Shown piece after piece: positions 27,391-38,900 of a stretch of 64,000 nt of DNA. Positions within the stretch are counted from its first letter, which is position 1, and the number at the start of each line of letters is the position of its first letter. This DNA comes from Psychrobacter sp. UBA6766 (GTDB lineage Bacteria > Pseudomonadota > Gammaproteobacteria > Pseudomonadales > Moraxellaceae): NCBI RefSeq assembly GCF_002453355.1, contig NZ_DKGQ01000051.1:20859-84858 (forward strand). Direction: 5' to 3'. The notes under the pieces were generated by a model. The model was not told the origin of the DNA. It ran no database searches and worked only from the letters and a program-made list of their open reading frames with translations. The position numbers were made by a program, and so were the translations under genes.

Positions 27391-27420
27391 GAGCAATGAG
27401 AGACTCGGCTCATTGCTTTT
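27391..27420. terminator. Hairpin in the cstA upstream region
   Basis: AGCAATGAG (27392-27400) pairs perfectly with CTCATTGCT (27409-27417) and is followed by TTT on the plus strand. It lies in the 328-bp divergent region between cstA and the gene at 27636, about 85 bp before cstA. It could be a leader attenuator or a leftover terminator. No gene is seen in 27308-27635. Confidence 0.45.
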
Positions 27421-27635
27421 CAGGACACAGTTATCAAAAAACAGCCATTAGAAATAATAGCAGACCCTTATATTATCACTGGCTAACAAAGCATTGCATT
27501 TTAAGATTAAGACATTCGACTAATCAGCCATAAAGCACAATGAGTCTTTACTTATTTCATGGTTTAGATAGTAACTTATTTAACAGTAATTGTAACGTTA
27601 GCGAAACACTAAAAACAATAAATACAGGAGTTATA

Positions 27636-28304
27636 ATGACCTATTACTTTGGATTCATCCCTTCAGACAAATTAAAAGCGCTGATTATTGAGGCCGAGCA
27701 AGTGGTTGCATCCGATGAAAAAGTAGATTATTACCTTTATCGTGATGCCCTTACCCATCAAACAGCGCGTGATCTTATCGATAATTTATTGGTGGGATTG
27801 GTTGAGATTATTCCAAATCCAGAACGCCAAGCTTCTATGCGTAAAGTGGTTGGCACGGTCGAAAAAGCGACGGATACCTTGCTTAATATCTTACTTGGCA
27901 AAGAAAATAACGAAGAAGTGCTGCCGAGCTTTCATTTTTTGAGGGATAAAGCGACCTTTATAGATAACGAAGGTGAGAAGCGTATCGGTTTTAAATTGTC
28001 CGACGCAGACGCTCAAACTATTAAGAAAGGTTTTGCGGCTATCACCCCCGAACATGTAGATATGAAAACGTTTAAAACGGCGCTTGAAACAATGAACGAA
28101 GAGACGTTGACGCATTTTATTAGCCGCTATGCTGAAACGTTAAAACTTGGCATGATCAAACGCAAATCTGTGCCAGTTGCCAAGGCTGCTATCGATAAAG
28201 GAATGAACATGGCGTTGAATAAGTTACTGCCTGATTTGCCTGATGCGTCATTGAACCGTTTGGCGAATTATTATCGCCCTTTTATCGTAAAAAAATCTGA
28301 ATAG
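27636..28304 (+). CDS. Conserved hypothetical protein, 222 aa
   Basis: Begins MTYYFGFIPSDKLKALIIEA; AGGAG 6 nt upstream supports the ATG at 27636 over the frame opening at 27540. Soluble and helix-rich, with no signal peptide or membrane segment. Alternating acidic and basic helices include PNPERQASMRKVVGTVEKA and KRKSVPVAKAAIDKGMNMAL. I do not recognise a domain. It lies in the divergent position to cstA and upstream of hpt on the same strand. Confidence 0.7.
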   Translation: MTYYFGFIPSDKLKALIIEAEQVVASDEKVDYYLYRDALTHQTARDLIDNLLVGLVEIIPNPERQASMRKVVGTVEKATDTLLNILLGKENNEEVLPSFHFLRDKATFIDNEGEKRIGFKLSDADAQTIKKGFAAITPEHVDMKTFKTALETMNEETLTHFISRYAETLKLGMIKRKSVPVAKAAIDKGMNMALNKLLPDLPDASLNRLANYYRPFIVKKSE

Positions 28305-28406
28305 CGGCTATATTAGCAACTATTATGTTTTTATTAAGGCTGTAGTGTTGGGCAATTTTATTAAAATTTGCTAAAATAGGCGGCACTTTTATCAAAGGCG
28401 CAACTC

Positions 28407-28970
28407 ATGACCCAAATTAGTAATCAAGAAATCGAAAAAACCCTGCGCAATTCAGAGTGCCTGATCAGCAGTATCGAAGTAGCTGCTGCTTATGAGCGCT
28501 TGGCCGCCCAGCTCAACCTACATTATGCCGGTTTAAACCCAATCGTGATGGTCGTTATGAACGGCGGACTTATCCCAGCCGGTCAGCTTCTGACACATTT
28601 GACGTTCTACCATCGCATGCACTATATCCACGCATCGCGCTATCGTGATAACGCAGGCACCAACGAACTTGATTGGAAGTTTAAGCCTGATGTGAACCTC
28701 GAGGGCGAACACATTTTGTTAATTGATGATATTTTTGATGAAGGCATTACGCTAAAAGCCATTGTTGAAGAATTGGGCAAAGAAGAGCCACTATCTATCC
28801 AGTGCTGTGTGCTGTTGAATAAAGAGCACGATCGCAAAGTGGAAGAATTCGACGTTGATTTTGTGGGCATTAATGTCGCAGACCGTTACGTCTATGGCTG
28901 CGGTATGGATTTTCATGGTTACTTGCGCCATTTACCAGGTATCTATGCCATTAAAGAAGACAAAATCTAA
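28407..28970 (+). CDS. hpt: Hypoxanthine-guanine phosphoribosyltransferase
   Basis: 187-aa type I PRTase that salvages hypoxanthine/guanine with PRPP. The PRPP-binding loop is HILLIDDIFDEGITLKAI (about residues 98-115), and the flexible-loop side VVMNGGLIPAGQLLTHL and HASRYRDN are present. The C-terminal block ADRYVYGCGMDFHGYLRHLPGIYAI fits the gammaproteobacterial Hpt-like subgroup of about 185 aa. It is followed by a terminator. Confidence 0.88.
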   Translation: MTQISNQEIEKTLRNSECLISSIEVAAAYERLAAQLNLHYAGLNPIVMVVMNGGLIPAGQLLTHLTFYHRMHYIHASRYRDNAGTNELDWKFKPDVNLEGEHILLIDDIFDEGITLKAIVEELGKEEPLSIQCCVLLNKEHDRKVEEFDVDFVGINVADRYVYGCGMDFHGYLRHLPGIYAIKEDKI

Positions 28971-28988
28971 TTACAACGTTTTAAACTT

Positions 28989-29020
28989 AAAAAAGCATCC
29001 AATTTGGATGCTTTTTTTTA
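28989..29020. terminator. Rho-independent terminator after hpt
   Basis: AAAAAAGCATCCAA pairs with TTGGATGCTTTTTTTT, a nearly loopless long stem with a T run. It lies between hpt and the convergent recD and can act in both directions. Confidence 0.85.
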
Positions 29021-29085
29021 CTCGTTTTCCCTTTCTTACACTGACAGCCTATCTTCTCATAACTTTAAACAACAATACCACTCTC

Positions 29086-31314
29086 CTACTCTAACAGTTT
29101 CTCAAACTGTAAGCTCAGTCCGGTTTGACGTAGCGTCGGCGTCGATAAGGCAGTACTCAAGGCCGAAGCAGTACTAAAAATAGAAACTCGTTTTTTGGCT
29201 CGTGTCACAGCGGTATAAATCAACTCTTGGCTTAGTAATCGTGCATTATTGTCATCAAAGCTAATTGCCACATGGTCAAATTCCGACCCTTGTGATTTAT
29301 GAATGGTCATTGCATATGCAGTTGCAACCATCTCATCACTTAGTATATTAATATTGATACCGTGCTTTTTATTTTCAAAAAATACCTGTAGCCGCCCCTG
29401 CTCTACTTGCAGGCAGATACCAATATCACCGTTAAATAGTCCTAGTTCATAATTGTTTTGCAATACCATGACTGGACGACCGTGATACCAAGGTGATTTG
29501 GAAAGGGGCAGCTTTAATTGCGTCTTATGTTGCTCGCTCAGATAATTATTGATGTAATGGTCACCGCAGCGGCCGTGATGCCCTGCTGTTAATATACGAA
29601 AGTGATTGAGTAGAATCATAAGTTCATCAAAATCGGTAAGATATTCTTTAGTTGGCATCAATTTTGCTGTTTTGGATTTGTTTAGTGTTTTTTGTGTTTT
29701 ATTGAAGTATTTGAGGTAGTTTTCTGATTGCTTTTTGAGGAATCTATAATTACTTAGGCTATTTTTTATTCTATTAGTTGTTGTATTGCTGTCAGTTTCT
29801 TTATTATCATCTACTGTTAAATGGTAAAACTCTAATGCCTCATCTTTTTCAAGAACCTGCCAAACGGCTGACATACTTCCAGTGTTACTTTTGCTTTCAC
29901 TTCCTTGTTGATTAATAAGTTTAGCAAGTTGACCAATCCCCGAATCCTCTTTGAAACGGCGACTGGCGATTAAACGTTGGTGCACGTCTTGCAGCACTGG
30001 TATACGGCACAAGTCTGCCAATACTGCTCCTGCATCGACTGCTGCGAGCTGATTAGCGTCACCAAGTAGTATCAGCCGCGCATTGGGCTTTATTGCACTT
30101 ACCAAATAATTGGCGAGTTCTACCCCAAGCATAGAAGCTTCATCAACGATGACGATGTCTTCACTGAGCGGATTATCTTTGTGATAACGCGGTCGTCCAC
30201 TCTGCCCGATGCCGAGTAAGCGATGAATGGTCTTCGCCTCTGGCAACTGTAAACAAACCCCTGCTTGTTGAATAGCGTCCTGTAACGACTCTTGCATACG
30301 CTGAGCAGCCTTTCCCGTCGGAGCTGCTAGGGCTAAATTGGCCTTTGACTCGTTACCTTGCTCGTCTGCTACCTGTTCTTGCTGCAATGCCATGACTAAC
30401 TGGGCAACGGTAAAGGTTTTGCCTGTTCCTGGGCCGCCAGTGATGATGCTAAATGCAGAACGGTTTGCCATGTGGATGGCATCCTGTTGTTCGGTATTGA
30501 GTAGCGGGTTAGGCGCTATCGGTAATTCTACAAGGGTTTGATTTTTAATACGTACAACATGCTGCGCTAAGGCGTATTCTGCCTGCCAAGCACGATGTAA
30601 CCATAAGGTGATTTTGGTTATTTGATTGGTTGAATTTTTGTCTACTTGAAAGATAATTGGTCTTGTAGTGTCGTTTTCTTCTTTTGCGTTGTTTATGAAT
30701 AATGGTTGGCTGACTAGTAGTTGATTTAATTTGCTTAGGCTATTTATTGTTGAGGAAGCGCTGCTTGCTATGTCTTTTAATGAATTATAAAGATTAACGC
30801 AAGCTTTTCGACGCTGATTTAACAATCGCTTGTCAGGTATGGTTAATGTAGATTGGCGTAGCGCTGTATCCCAAATCAATTCATCTTCTAGCACCTCAGC
30901 AGGCGGTAACTCCGTCATATTAGTGCTTAACAATACTGATAAAAGTGGCTGTAGTAAAGGTTGCAATAACTGTTGTTGCCAGTTAAACAACTCTACAGCG
31001 TCATCGAGCAGATGATTGCTGGTATCATGATTAGAAGCCTCAAGCACCAATACGGTATCCCCTTCTTCTAAGCGTTGTACCAATACTTCAAATAACGTCT
31101 CAAACAACCAATCTTGACTGTCTTTAGTGTCAGTCGCCTCATTATTTAGCAACTGATTTTGGTAAGCTATCTGCGTTTGTGCGCGGCGCTGCAATAAATA
31201 TTGACTGATCGTCGTCGCCCAACTACTGCCTACACCATCACTCATGAGGTTTTGAATAGTATTGGTTGCTTTTTTTTGCTTGCTTACACCATTCATGCTG
31301 TTAACATCACTCAT
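29086..31314 (-). CDS. recD: Exodeoxyribonuclease V alpha subunit RecD
   Basis: 742-aa SF1B 5'-3' helicase subunit of RecBCD. Walker A GGPGTGKTFT (about 286-295), IVDEASMLG (Walker B), LLGDANQLAAVDAGAVLADLC, and the C-terminal AMTIHKSQGSEFDHVAISF with YTAVTRAKKRV. The segment around residues 480-540 is a low-complexity Asn/Lys-rich insertion (TDSNTTTNRIKNSLSN, YFNKTQKTLNKSKTAK) with strikingly AT-rich codons, longer than in E. coli RecD (608 aa). Last gene of recC-recB-recD. Confidence 0.93.
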   Translation of the reverse strand: MSDVNSMNGVSKQKKATNTIQNLMSDGVGSSWATTISQYLLQRRAQTQIAYQNQLLNNEATDTKDSQDWLFETLFEVLVQRLEEGDTVLVLEASNHDTSNHLLDDAVELFNWQQQLLQPLLQPLLSVLLSTNMTELPPAEVLEDELIWDTALRQSTLTIPDKRLLNQRRKACVNLYNSLKDIASSASSTINSLSKLNQLLVSQPLFINNAKEENDTTRPIIFQVDKNSTNQITKITLWLHRAWQAEYALAQHVVRIKNQTLVELPIAPNPLLNTEQQDAIHMANRSAFSIITGGPGTGKTFTVAQLVMALQQEQVADEQGNESKANLALAAPTGKAAQRMQESLQDAIQQAGVCLQLPEAKTIHRLLGIGQSGRPRYHKDNPLSEDIVIVDEASMLGVELANYLVSAIKPNARLILLGDANQLAAVDAGAVLADLCRIPVLQDVHQRLIASRRFKEDSGIGQLAKLINQQGSESKSNTGSMSAVWQVLEKDEALEFYHLTVDDNKETDSNTTTNRIKNSLSNYRFLKKQSENYLKYFNKTQKTLNKSKTAKLMPTKEYLTDFDELMILLNHFRILTAGHHGRCGDHYINNYLSEQHKTQLKLPLSKSPWYHGRPVMVLQNNYELGLFNGDIGICLQVEQGRLQVFFENKKHGININILSDEMVATAYAMTIHKSQGSEFDHVAISFDDNNARLLSQELIYTAVTRAKKRVSIFSTASALSTALSTPTLRQTGLSLQFEKLLE

Positions 31315-31352
31315 CGTTTATCCGTCTTTATCATAATTCTTAGATTGTTTAT

Positions 31353-34300
31353 TTAAAAAACACTAGGGCTACCAAACATCTCATCCAATGCATCAACCAG
31401 CTCAAACGGTATTTGCCACTGAATACGTCCATAGCTCTGTGTACCTTGTGAGTCAATACCACGCAAAAATACATACTCTACGGCACCCAAATATTGTGTT
31501 TCATTACCTAAGTAGCCTTTTAAACGCAGACGTAAAAATCGATGCAAGGCCACTTGGTAAATAGCGGCCTGTAACCAATAACCTGCTTTATTCATTGCGG
31601 CACTTAGATTTTCTTGGCTATAATTACTTAGGCTATTCCCTAAGTAATTACTTTTATAGTCGACCACATAGTACTTGCCAGCGTACTCATACACGAGATC
31701 AATCTCACCGCGCAAATAACGATAAATGTGGTTAGTGAACTGTGCCGTAAGCTCGATATGCTTCTCAGGCTCATCTGGTAAATACTGCTTAAAGACACGG
31801 TTTATATCCTCAGGAGTAAAGTCTTCTGACAACCCCATATTAAAGCTCAGCTCAGCAATACGCTGCCGAGCTGGTATGGCCTGCAAAGGCTGACCAGACG
31901 CTAATAACGGTGCGACCAATACATCCGCTACCCAAGCCATCAGCTCCTCATGAGCAGCACCTAGCTGATTGGTTTCTGCTAGATTGGTACCTTCATCTTT
32001 TTCTAAAGGCACTGCTTGATTTTGCTGCAATCGCTGTTGCGTCGTAGCGCTGGCATAGCTAATCGGTAACTGATACTGACGAATGCTTTGATCAATGATA
32101 ACTGACCATTTACTATTATCGGTAAAATCTATTTTTTCAAAAATTTCATGCAGAAATGTACCGGCATTCGCCCCTTTTACAAAGCGGAACCGAATGTTAT
32201 TGCTAGTAATTAGATGACCGGTATCGCTACTACCACCACTGGGCAAGCCCTGTTGCAGTTCACTGTTATCTACAGAGTTAACAGCCAAATTCATACTATC
32301 AGTCAGATCTAAATCATCCTCTACCCCATCATCAAATACGGCCAACGCTTGGCTATGTTCATTCAATTGACGCGATAGCGCAGTAAAGCTGGTCTTAGCC
32401 CAGCCCCTAAACGTGCTAAGTTGTATCTGAGCATAAGCACTTTGGTAATCGATACGCTTTACTGAATCTGCCTCAGAAAAAGAACCTTCATTAACAGACT
32501 GTTGAGGCATTTTTTTGGTCTTAAGAATAGTTTCAGCGATAGGCTCAATAGCGGCGCATTCTAGCCAGCCGATATAAGGCTGCAGTCTGTCTGGCAGTGC
32601 AAACTTATGATCCGCGCAACTTAACCATTGTAAGCTCGGCTTACGTTCAGCATCGGTTTTGTTATAGCCATCCTTAAGTACCATATATAACTGCTCACTA
32701 GCACGAGTAAAGGCAACATAAGCCAGTCGTCTCAGCTCTTCATAGTTTTCCGTGGTTTCAAACTGTGCGTAATAGTCTGTTGGTTTGTCGCCTTTAGCAG
32801 ACTTACTGTGAGACTTACCTTTACTGGCAGACAGACGGCGTTCTGTTTTGTTTTCCTCTACTTCATAATCATATAAAAATAGATTATGGTCACTATGGCC
32901 GCCCGCTTTAGGACTAGCGCCATCCATACCAACGACATAGACAATTGGGAACTCAAGCCCTTTCGATTTATGAATAGTCATAAGCTGCACCCCTGATTCT
33001 GTCGGGAGAGGCTGCTGCTGGGCCCATTCTGGCGTGCGGCGGCTATTCATGTTTTTCTTATACCATGCCAGCAGCTCATACTCACCGATATGCATACCAT
33101 GCTGCGCCAAAATGTCTAGCAGATGCCGTAAATCCATCAAGTAGCGAGCACCATCTTCTAAGTCGGCAAGCCCGACCCATACATTTTGACTTTTCGATTG
33201 TCTTTGACTTTTCGATTGTCTATCAGTTAATAGCCTGTTTTGATTAATCGCTCCGCCAATCATGGGATTGCGTCCAAACAAATAATGCAGTGCCGACAAA
33301 ATACCGTTATGCCGCCAATGCGAAGCAGCAGTCTTTAAATACAACTGAAAATCTTGATAACGCTGTTTTAACTCGGCTTGCTCAGAATTTATCTTTTCAG
33401 GCGTTTGGTTAATATTAGTATCAGTACTCGTTTCGCTTTGATCGTCATCCAGTATCTCGTCATCCAGCATCAATGCTTGAACATCGTTCAGACTCATCTG
33501 ATAAAAGTTACTGGTCAATACGCGATTAATAATGTCACGGCGATGTGGTCGTAGCATCGCTTCTAATAGAGCCGCCAAGTCAGCAGCAATAGGCGTATCA
33601 AAGACATTTTTTTCAGCGGTTTCTAGCGTGGGAACGCCAAGCTTGCCGAGCATATCTTCAACCTGCTTTAGCTCATGCTTGCGTCGACCAAGCACACCAA
33701 TATCATTTGGTTTGATGGGTCGTCCTTCTATCGTTTGCTCGCTTGCCAGTAGTGCGGCGATATGCAACGCGGTTAGCTCAAAAGCATTGTGCTTGGCGTG
33801 CTTGTCATAAGGCAAATGAATCACACTAACGGGGCTGTTAGATAAAATATCAGTACTTTCCGCTTGCTCCTTTATTTGCCCATCTACGGACGTTTGCCAT
33901 GACAGGCGCAAATCAGTGTTGGCGGCCATGATATGTTGATAATAGATACTCTTGCCCAACTGCGCCAATTGGGAGGCTGTATCAGAAACAAAATCTTGAA
34001 AGTCTGCGACAGGAGCAGGTCTTCCAAACCAGTGGTTTAATGCCGTAATCAAACGCTCATTAGAGCGGCGATTAACATTAAGAGTCATGATCTTCTCTTT
34101 AGCAAACTTCGCCTTCATGGCGTTATAGTTGGCAACATCACCGCCGCGAAAGCCATAAATCGCTTGTTTTGGATCGCCAACCAGCAAAAGAAAACCGCGA
34201 CTTCCGCTCTGATTCACTCCATCTGTTTTATCATTACTCCTAGACAAATAAATGCGCTCAATCATACGCGCCTGTTCACCATTGATATCTTGTGACTCAT

Positions 34301-35855
34301 CAATCAAGGCTACCGGATAATGGTGGCGAATATAACGTGCTAAGCGCTCACCTTGTCTACCTGATAGTGCTTGGTTTAAGCGCACCATTTGCAAGGCAAA
34401 CGTAGTCTCGCGGCGTGTTTCTAATATCGAAGGTAGTTTTTGCCGAACTTTTAGGGCGATATCACGGTTAAGGTTTTCTATAAGGGCATCAAGATATAGC
34501 TCAATCTGTTCAGTGTAGCTACGTAATGAGGCTAATAATTGAATACCTTTAAAATTAGCCAATATTTGACGCTGTTCATCAAATTTCTTTTTAAAAAGAT
34601 TACCGCCATCTTCCTCACTAATAAAAAGGGCTGATACCAAACTATAAAAACTTTCAGAATCAGCATCTAAATTTGCGAAAAAAGCACCATCATATTGATG
34701 AACCAACTGTTGAATAGTCACAATAGCGTATATGGTTTTACCAAATTTACTGCCTTTTTTTAGTCCTTTTTCAATACCAAAATCTATATCGAAATACGGC
34801 TCAACATCCTTTAAATCGCAATTTTTAAAAGCCTCTAACGCTTGCTGATAAGCGGCAAAATCTATTTCTTCACCCATCTCAACCGCTTCAATCGGCGTTG
34901 ATATAAATTGCATGGATTTTTGCGCAACGTTGATATGGTCGGCAGGCGCTGTCAAACGCTTGGTGTGCTGCAATAATTGATATATCTCAGGCTTTTGATT
35001 ATATAAATAGCTGTGATGGGCGCGTACGGTATCATGAATGATACTTTCTATGACTATTTGCTCCTGATCGCTGATTTGGATGCCTTGCTGATATCCAGTT
35101 TCAGCACTATATTCAGACAGCCATTTTTGCGACAAGCTATCTAAGGTACCAACAAATAGCTTATCTAGCGTTGTTAGCACCAAAGCACAGCGCCTCATGG
35201 CATCTGCCAAGGGGTAGTCTTCGGTATGATCCAATAAATAGGTCAGCAAGTAGCTATTGATAGGATCTGATAGCAAATCGGCATTGCCAGAAAGTTTTGC
35301 TTTTTCTGCTAACCACTCTCTACGAGCCTGTTTTTGCTCAGCGCTGACTTTTTTATCCGACTGCTCATTTTTTAAAAAGCTATTATCTATCGCTCCAGTA
35401 TCGGTACTATTTTTACCAACAAAAAGCTGCGGATAAAGAATAGGATGCGAGCTTGGGTTTGTTTGGACATTATTCAGCCATTGTAATAACTGATAAAAAT
35501 CAACCAAACGATCATGGATACGTTGGCGCATTTCAGCAGCAGCGGCGCGGGTAAAAGTAGTGGCAATAATATGCTCAGGCGCACGTTTTGCTTCGATAAG
35601 TAGGCGCAATACAATACCGGTTAAAGTCCAGGTTTTGCCCGTACCGGCTGAGGCTTCTATCAGATAGTTACCGTTTAATTTAATACGAATCGCAGGTGGT
35701 TCTTCTGGCTTAACAGCAGTTTTATCAATGATGCCATTGGTTAAATTGTCGAGGCTGGCATGGCTATAATCATCATTATTATAATCACTACTATAGGTAT
35801 GACCGACGTCATGTAAGCCATTCGCAGTACTGATAGCGTTGTTATATTGATCCAT
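31353..35855 (-). CDS. recB: Exodeoxyribonuclease V beta subunit RecB
   Basis: 1500 aa, longer than the E. coli 1180 because of several polar insertions. The N-terminal SF1A helicase has Walker A EASAGTGKTWTLTG (about 69-82), RQGERLARYIRHHYPVALIDESQDIN, VGDPKQAIYGFRGGD and MTIHKSKGLEFPIVYVVGMDG. The C-terminal nuclease domain contains RGEIDLVYEYAGKYYVVDYKSN, with the metal-binding Asp and the D-Y-K triad. RecB is the 3'-5' helicase and sole nuclease of the complex. Downstream of recC and followed by recD 38 bp later. Confidence 0.94.
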   Translation of the reverse strand: MDQYNNAISTANGLHDVGHTYSSDYNNDDYSHASLDNLTNGIIDKTAVKPEEPPAIRIKLNGNYLIEASAGTGKTWTLTGIVLRLLIEAKRAPEHIIATTFTRAAAAEMRQRIHDRLVDFYQLLQWLNNVQTNPSSHPILYPQLFVGKNSTDTGAIDNSFLKNEQSDKKVSAEQKQARREWLAEKAKLSGNADLLSDPINSYLLTYLLDHTEDYPLADAMRRCALVLTTLDKLFVGTLDSLSQKWLSEYSAETGYQQGIQISDQEQIVIESIIHDTVRAHHSYLYNQKPEIYQLLQHTKRLTAPADHINVAQKSMQFISTPIEAVEMGEEIDFAAYQQALEAFKNCDLKDVEPYFDIDFGIEKGLKKGSKFGKTIYAIVTIQQLVHQYDGAFFANLDADSESFYSLVSALFISEEDGGNLFKKKFDEQRQILANFKGIQLLASLRSYTEQIELYLDALIENLNRDIALKVRQKLPSILETRRETTFALQMVRLNQALSGRQGERLARYIRHHYPVALIDESQDINGEQARMIERIYLSRSNDKTDGVNQSGSRGFLLLVGDPKQAIYGFRGGDVANYNAMKAKFAKEKIMTLNVNRRSNERLITALNHWFGRPAPVADFQDFVSDTASQLAQLGKSIYYQHIMAANTDLRLSWQTSVDGQIKEQAESTDILSNSPVSVIHLPYDKHAKHNAFELTALHIAALLASEQTIEGRPIKPNDIGVLGRRKHELKQVEDMLGKLGVPTLETAEKNVFDTPIAADLAALLEAMLRPHRRDIINRVLTSNFYQMSLNDVQALMLDDEILDDDQSETSTDTNINQTPEKINSEQAELKQRYQDFQLYLKTAASHWRHNGILSALHYLFGRNPMIGGAINQNRLLTDRQSKSQRQSKSQNVWVGLADLEDGARYLMDLRHLLDILAQHGMHIGEYELLAWYKKNMNSRRTPEWAQQQPLPTESGVQLMTIHKSKGLEFPIVYVVGMDGASPKAGGHSDHNLFLYDYEVEENKTERRLSASKGKSHSKSAKGDKPTDYYAQFETTENYEELRRLAYVAFTRASEQLYMVLKDGYNKTDAERKPSLQWLSCADHKFALPDRLQPYIGWLECAAIEPIAETILKTKKMPQQSVNEGSFSEADSVKRIDYQSAYAQIQLSTFRGWAKTSFTALSRQLNEHSQALAVFDDGVEDDLDLTDSMNLAVNSVDNSELQQGLPSGGSSDTGHLITSNNIRFRFVKGANAGTFLHEIFEKIDFTDNSKWSVIIDQSIRQYQLPISYASATTQQRLQQNQAVPLEKDEGTNLAETNQLGAAHEELMAWVADVLVAPLLASGQPLQAIPARQRIAELSFNMGLSEDFTPEDINRVFKQYLPDEPEKHIELTAQFTNHIYRYLRGEIDLVYEYAGKYYVVDYKSNYLGNSLSNYSQENLSAAMNKAGYWLQAAIYQVALHRFLRLRLKGYLGNETQYLGAVEYVFLRGIDSQGTQSYGRIQWQIPFELVDALDEMFGSPSVF

Positions 35856-35921
35856 AAAAAATCACTTGTTCAAAATCGTACCATTAACATCATTTTTATT
35901 TACTATTAAAAATAAACTCTA

Positions 35922-38900
35922 TTATAGTGCTTTTAAGGATTCATCCATCGCAGCAAACAAGGGGGCTGCCAGTGCTGGCAGTGCGTCTTTTAATTTGGCA
36001 AAAACATCTTGTTTATAAAGAATGTATTGCCATAATTCATGCTGCGAGCAAGTATCATAGATAACCTCACTGTTAAAACTTGGCCATAACCAACCCTCAA
36101 AATCACTGCGCTTTGGTTGATAATCCAGATCTTTTTCTTTGGCTTCATTGACTTTATCGAGATAAGTAAGCGCATGAACTGGTAGCACCGTCATCGGTAT
36201 CTTGCCAGCCATGTGCGAAAACCTTACCCATTTCAGCAGCTCTGCTAGGGCGCTGTCATAAGCGATAGGCGCAAGATCAAAGGTTTTGTCATTTCTAGAG
36301 AATTTATACTCATCACTGCCTTTATTAAAGCGCCAAATACTTCTACCATCGCCATTAATAACTTGCGCTTCGGTAGTATGACGTGCAACCTGCCAATAAA
36401 CATGCGCCAACCAAAAACGCAGTAAATATTGGGTGCGTGCGCTGTTGGGAAGAAGATTTAACCAAAGCTCAGGCGAGGATAATTCATCCTCCGAGTCATG
36501 ATGAACAGCAGGCACTTTAACAGGTACTATCCCTTTAATCTGCAATTTACCTTGTAGATTTATGTCTGGGGTCACAACCGTGGTCATGGTTTCAGCACAT
36601 GGAGTTAATAAAACACGGTTCGCACCGCTGTGTGCCTCTATCCCTAATGAGGATAGCTGCTCGGCAAACTCCTGGCATTGCTGCTGTAGTTTAAGCTGCT
36701 GATACTGCAGTGTTGATTGCCGCGCCACGCCAGCAGGCATGACGGGGTCGTATAATAGTTTGCTAAGAGATTTAATAGAAGCGGCATCGCTGTCTTTATT
36801 TAACTCATCAAGCAGTTGTGAATTCACCTCATAGGCACTTAAGCCTGATAATGACAAAGGCTCTTGATGCGCCATCTCATCTGTAGGCAACACCACATGC
36901 ACCTGCTGCTCGCGTAAAAAATGCTTGGCAGGATGACGAACCTGGTAATATAACGACTGCATATCGACTTGGCTGATCTCAAACTGCTCGTCAACTCCTT
37001 GTATAGGTACAGCCTCATGCGGTGACGTGCTATCTAGCACAATACGCCTCGCGATAGTGTCATAATCTTCCGCACTAGGTAGGTTAACCTTAAATGCTGG
37101 TAAAGTAGAATCGTCTCGAGCATGCAAGTGCTCAAAGACCTCATGCCACACGCGAGCTGGGGCATTGGTACTCTGCTGATAGGCTTTTTCTTTTTGCATC
37201 GCACGAGTAAGCAAGTCCATCAATACTTCACCATCATCTTCATGGGATGCTGAATTATTTGCGTCAAGCGACTCATTAAGCACGTCTGGTTGCACAAATA
37301 CTTCTTCGGCAAAAGGCAATGCTGGATGGCGTGTTACCAACCATTGCTCGATAAGTTTGGGCAAATATCGCTGAACTTGCGCCGCCAACACTGATTCATC
37401 ATCGCTATCATCATTCATTGTCGATTGAGTTTTAAGCGCCTCAATTTTTAAAGGATTCCACTGCCATTGCACTTCACCTTGTAAAAATTGCAACAACTCA
37501 CTCACCGGATTGGCTGGTAGGTGCTCGTGAGCATCGGTCAAGCGCTGTCCATTATAAAAAATCCAGCAGGCATTTCGCGCGCAAAGTAGCGCATCTAAAA
37601 ATACTCCATTATCATCATCTTCACTAAACCTATCTCCTCGACGTGCCAGCCCAGCTTTCATCAAATCATAACGGTTATCATGATCTCGATTGGGAAACTC
37701 AGCCAAATCCATATTAAGCATCACGACCAACCCAAACGGAACGTTACGCAGCGCCCCAAAACGCCCAAAGGTAATGACGCCCGTTGGCTCGGCACTGACC
37801 TGTTGGCTTTCCAGTTCATCCTCGATACTATCAAGCATAAAGCTCAGCTTTAGGGGTAGATTGCTGACTTGTGATAATTTTGATTCTACTTGGCTGGCTT
37901 CAAGCTGCAATGAATGTGATTGGTCACTAGGTGCTTCATTGTCCGCTGACGTACGTGACTGATTGTCGTTTTCGCCATGGTAGCGCTGATAATGACGGTT
38001 TGCGCGTAAGCTGCTTTTAAAACCGTTCATCGCATTAAAAATAGCTCGCATTGGACGCGTCTGATCCAGCGCACTAAAATACGGGTGGATGATATTGTTC
38101 TCAATATTATTGAGCCATTTCTCAGCATTATGACGGGCTTCGAACTCGTATCGGCAATGATGCAAACCATTATAGACTCGGCATAATGCTTCAACAATCG
38201 CCGCATCGGCCAAACTCACCGCTGACATGGGCACAGTTTTTTCTGCTAAGGTATTATCCTGCCAGTTATCAGGATAAAGACAGTCGCTAATCTCCGCCTC
38301 GGGCATCACCAAACCTAGCGCCACCTTATCTAGCGCATGGGCAAAGCTAAACCGATAATCATAATCGTCACCATCAAGCGTTTGCTGTAAATGCGCCTCA
38401 TCAAAACCGCGAACAAATCCTGCTTGCTCTAGCAGATCACAGGCGCGGCTCATTTGCTCGTGCGTTAAACCAAGGCTTTCATATAGCGGCGGCAGCATCA
38501 ACCAATCGAAAACCTCAGCCGCTTCAAAGCGAGCACTGTCACTGCCTAATAAGCCATAAAAACCGCGTATCGCTTCCCATAGTTGGCGAATCGACTTATC
38601 GACAACACCCGTCACTTTAGCTGGTAGTGTCAGACCATCTTGCCCTTCACCATTCACAAATACCGAGTTAATCAGCTCATGATGACGATCGACATCAGGA
38701 AGTAGCACGACGATATCAGACAGATGACGCGCACTACCATCTTCGTTTGGCTCATTTAACCAGCGTCCAATCATACCGCGCAGTATTTCAAGCTGACGTT
38801 GCAGATTATGGCAAGAATGGATGCTTAGGCTATTATCATATTGCGATAATTGCCATTGGCGCGCCTGCTCGAAGCGCTTACCTCTTAAATGGTCGTCGCT

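Noticed and set aside
33177..33230. Tandem repeat inside recB (CTTTTCGATTGTCT, two copies)
   Set aside because: It is a short in-frame duplication within a polar insertion of RecB; no separate feature.
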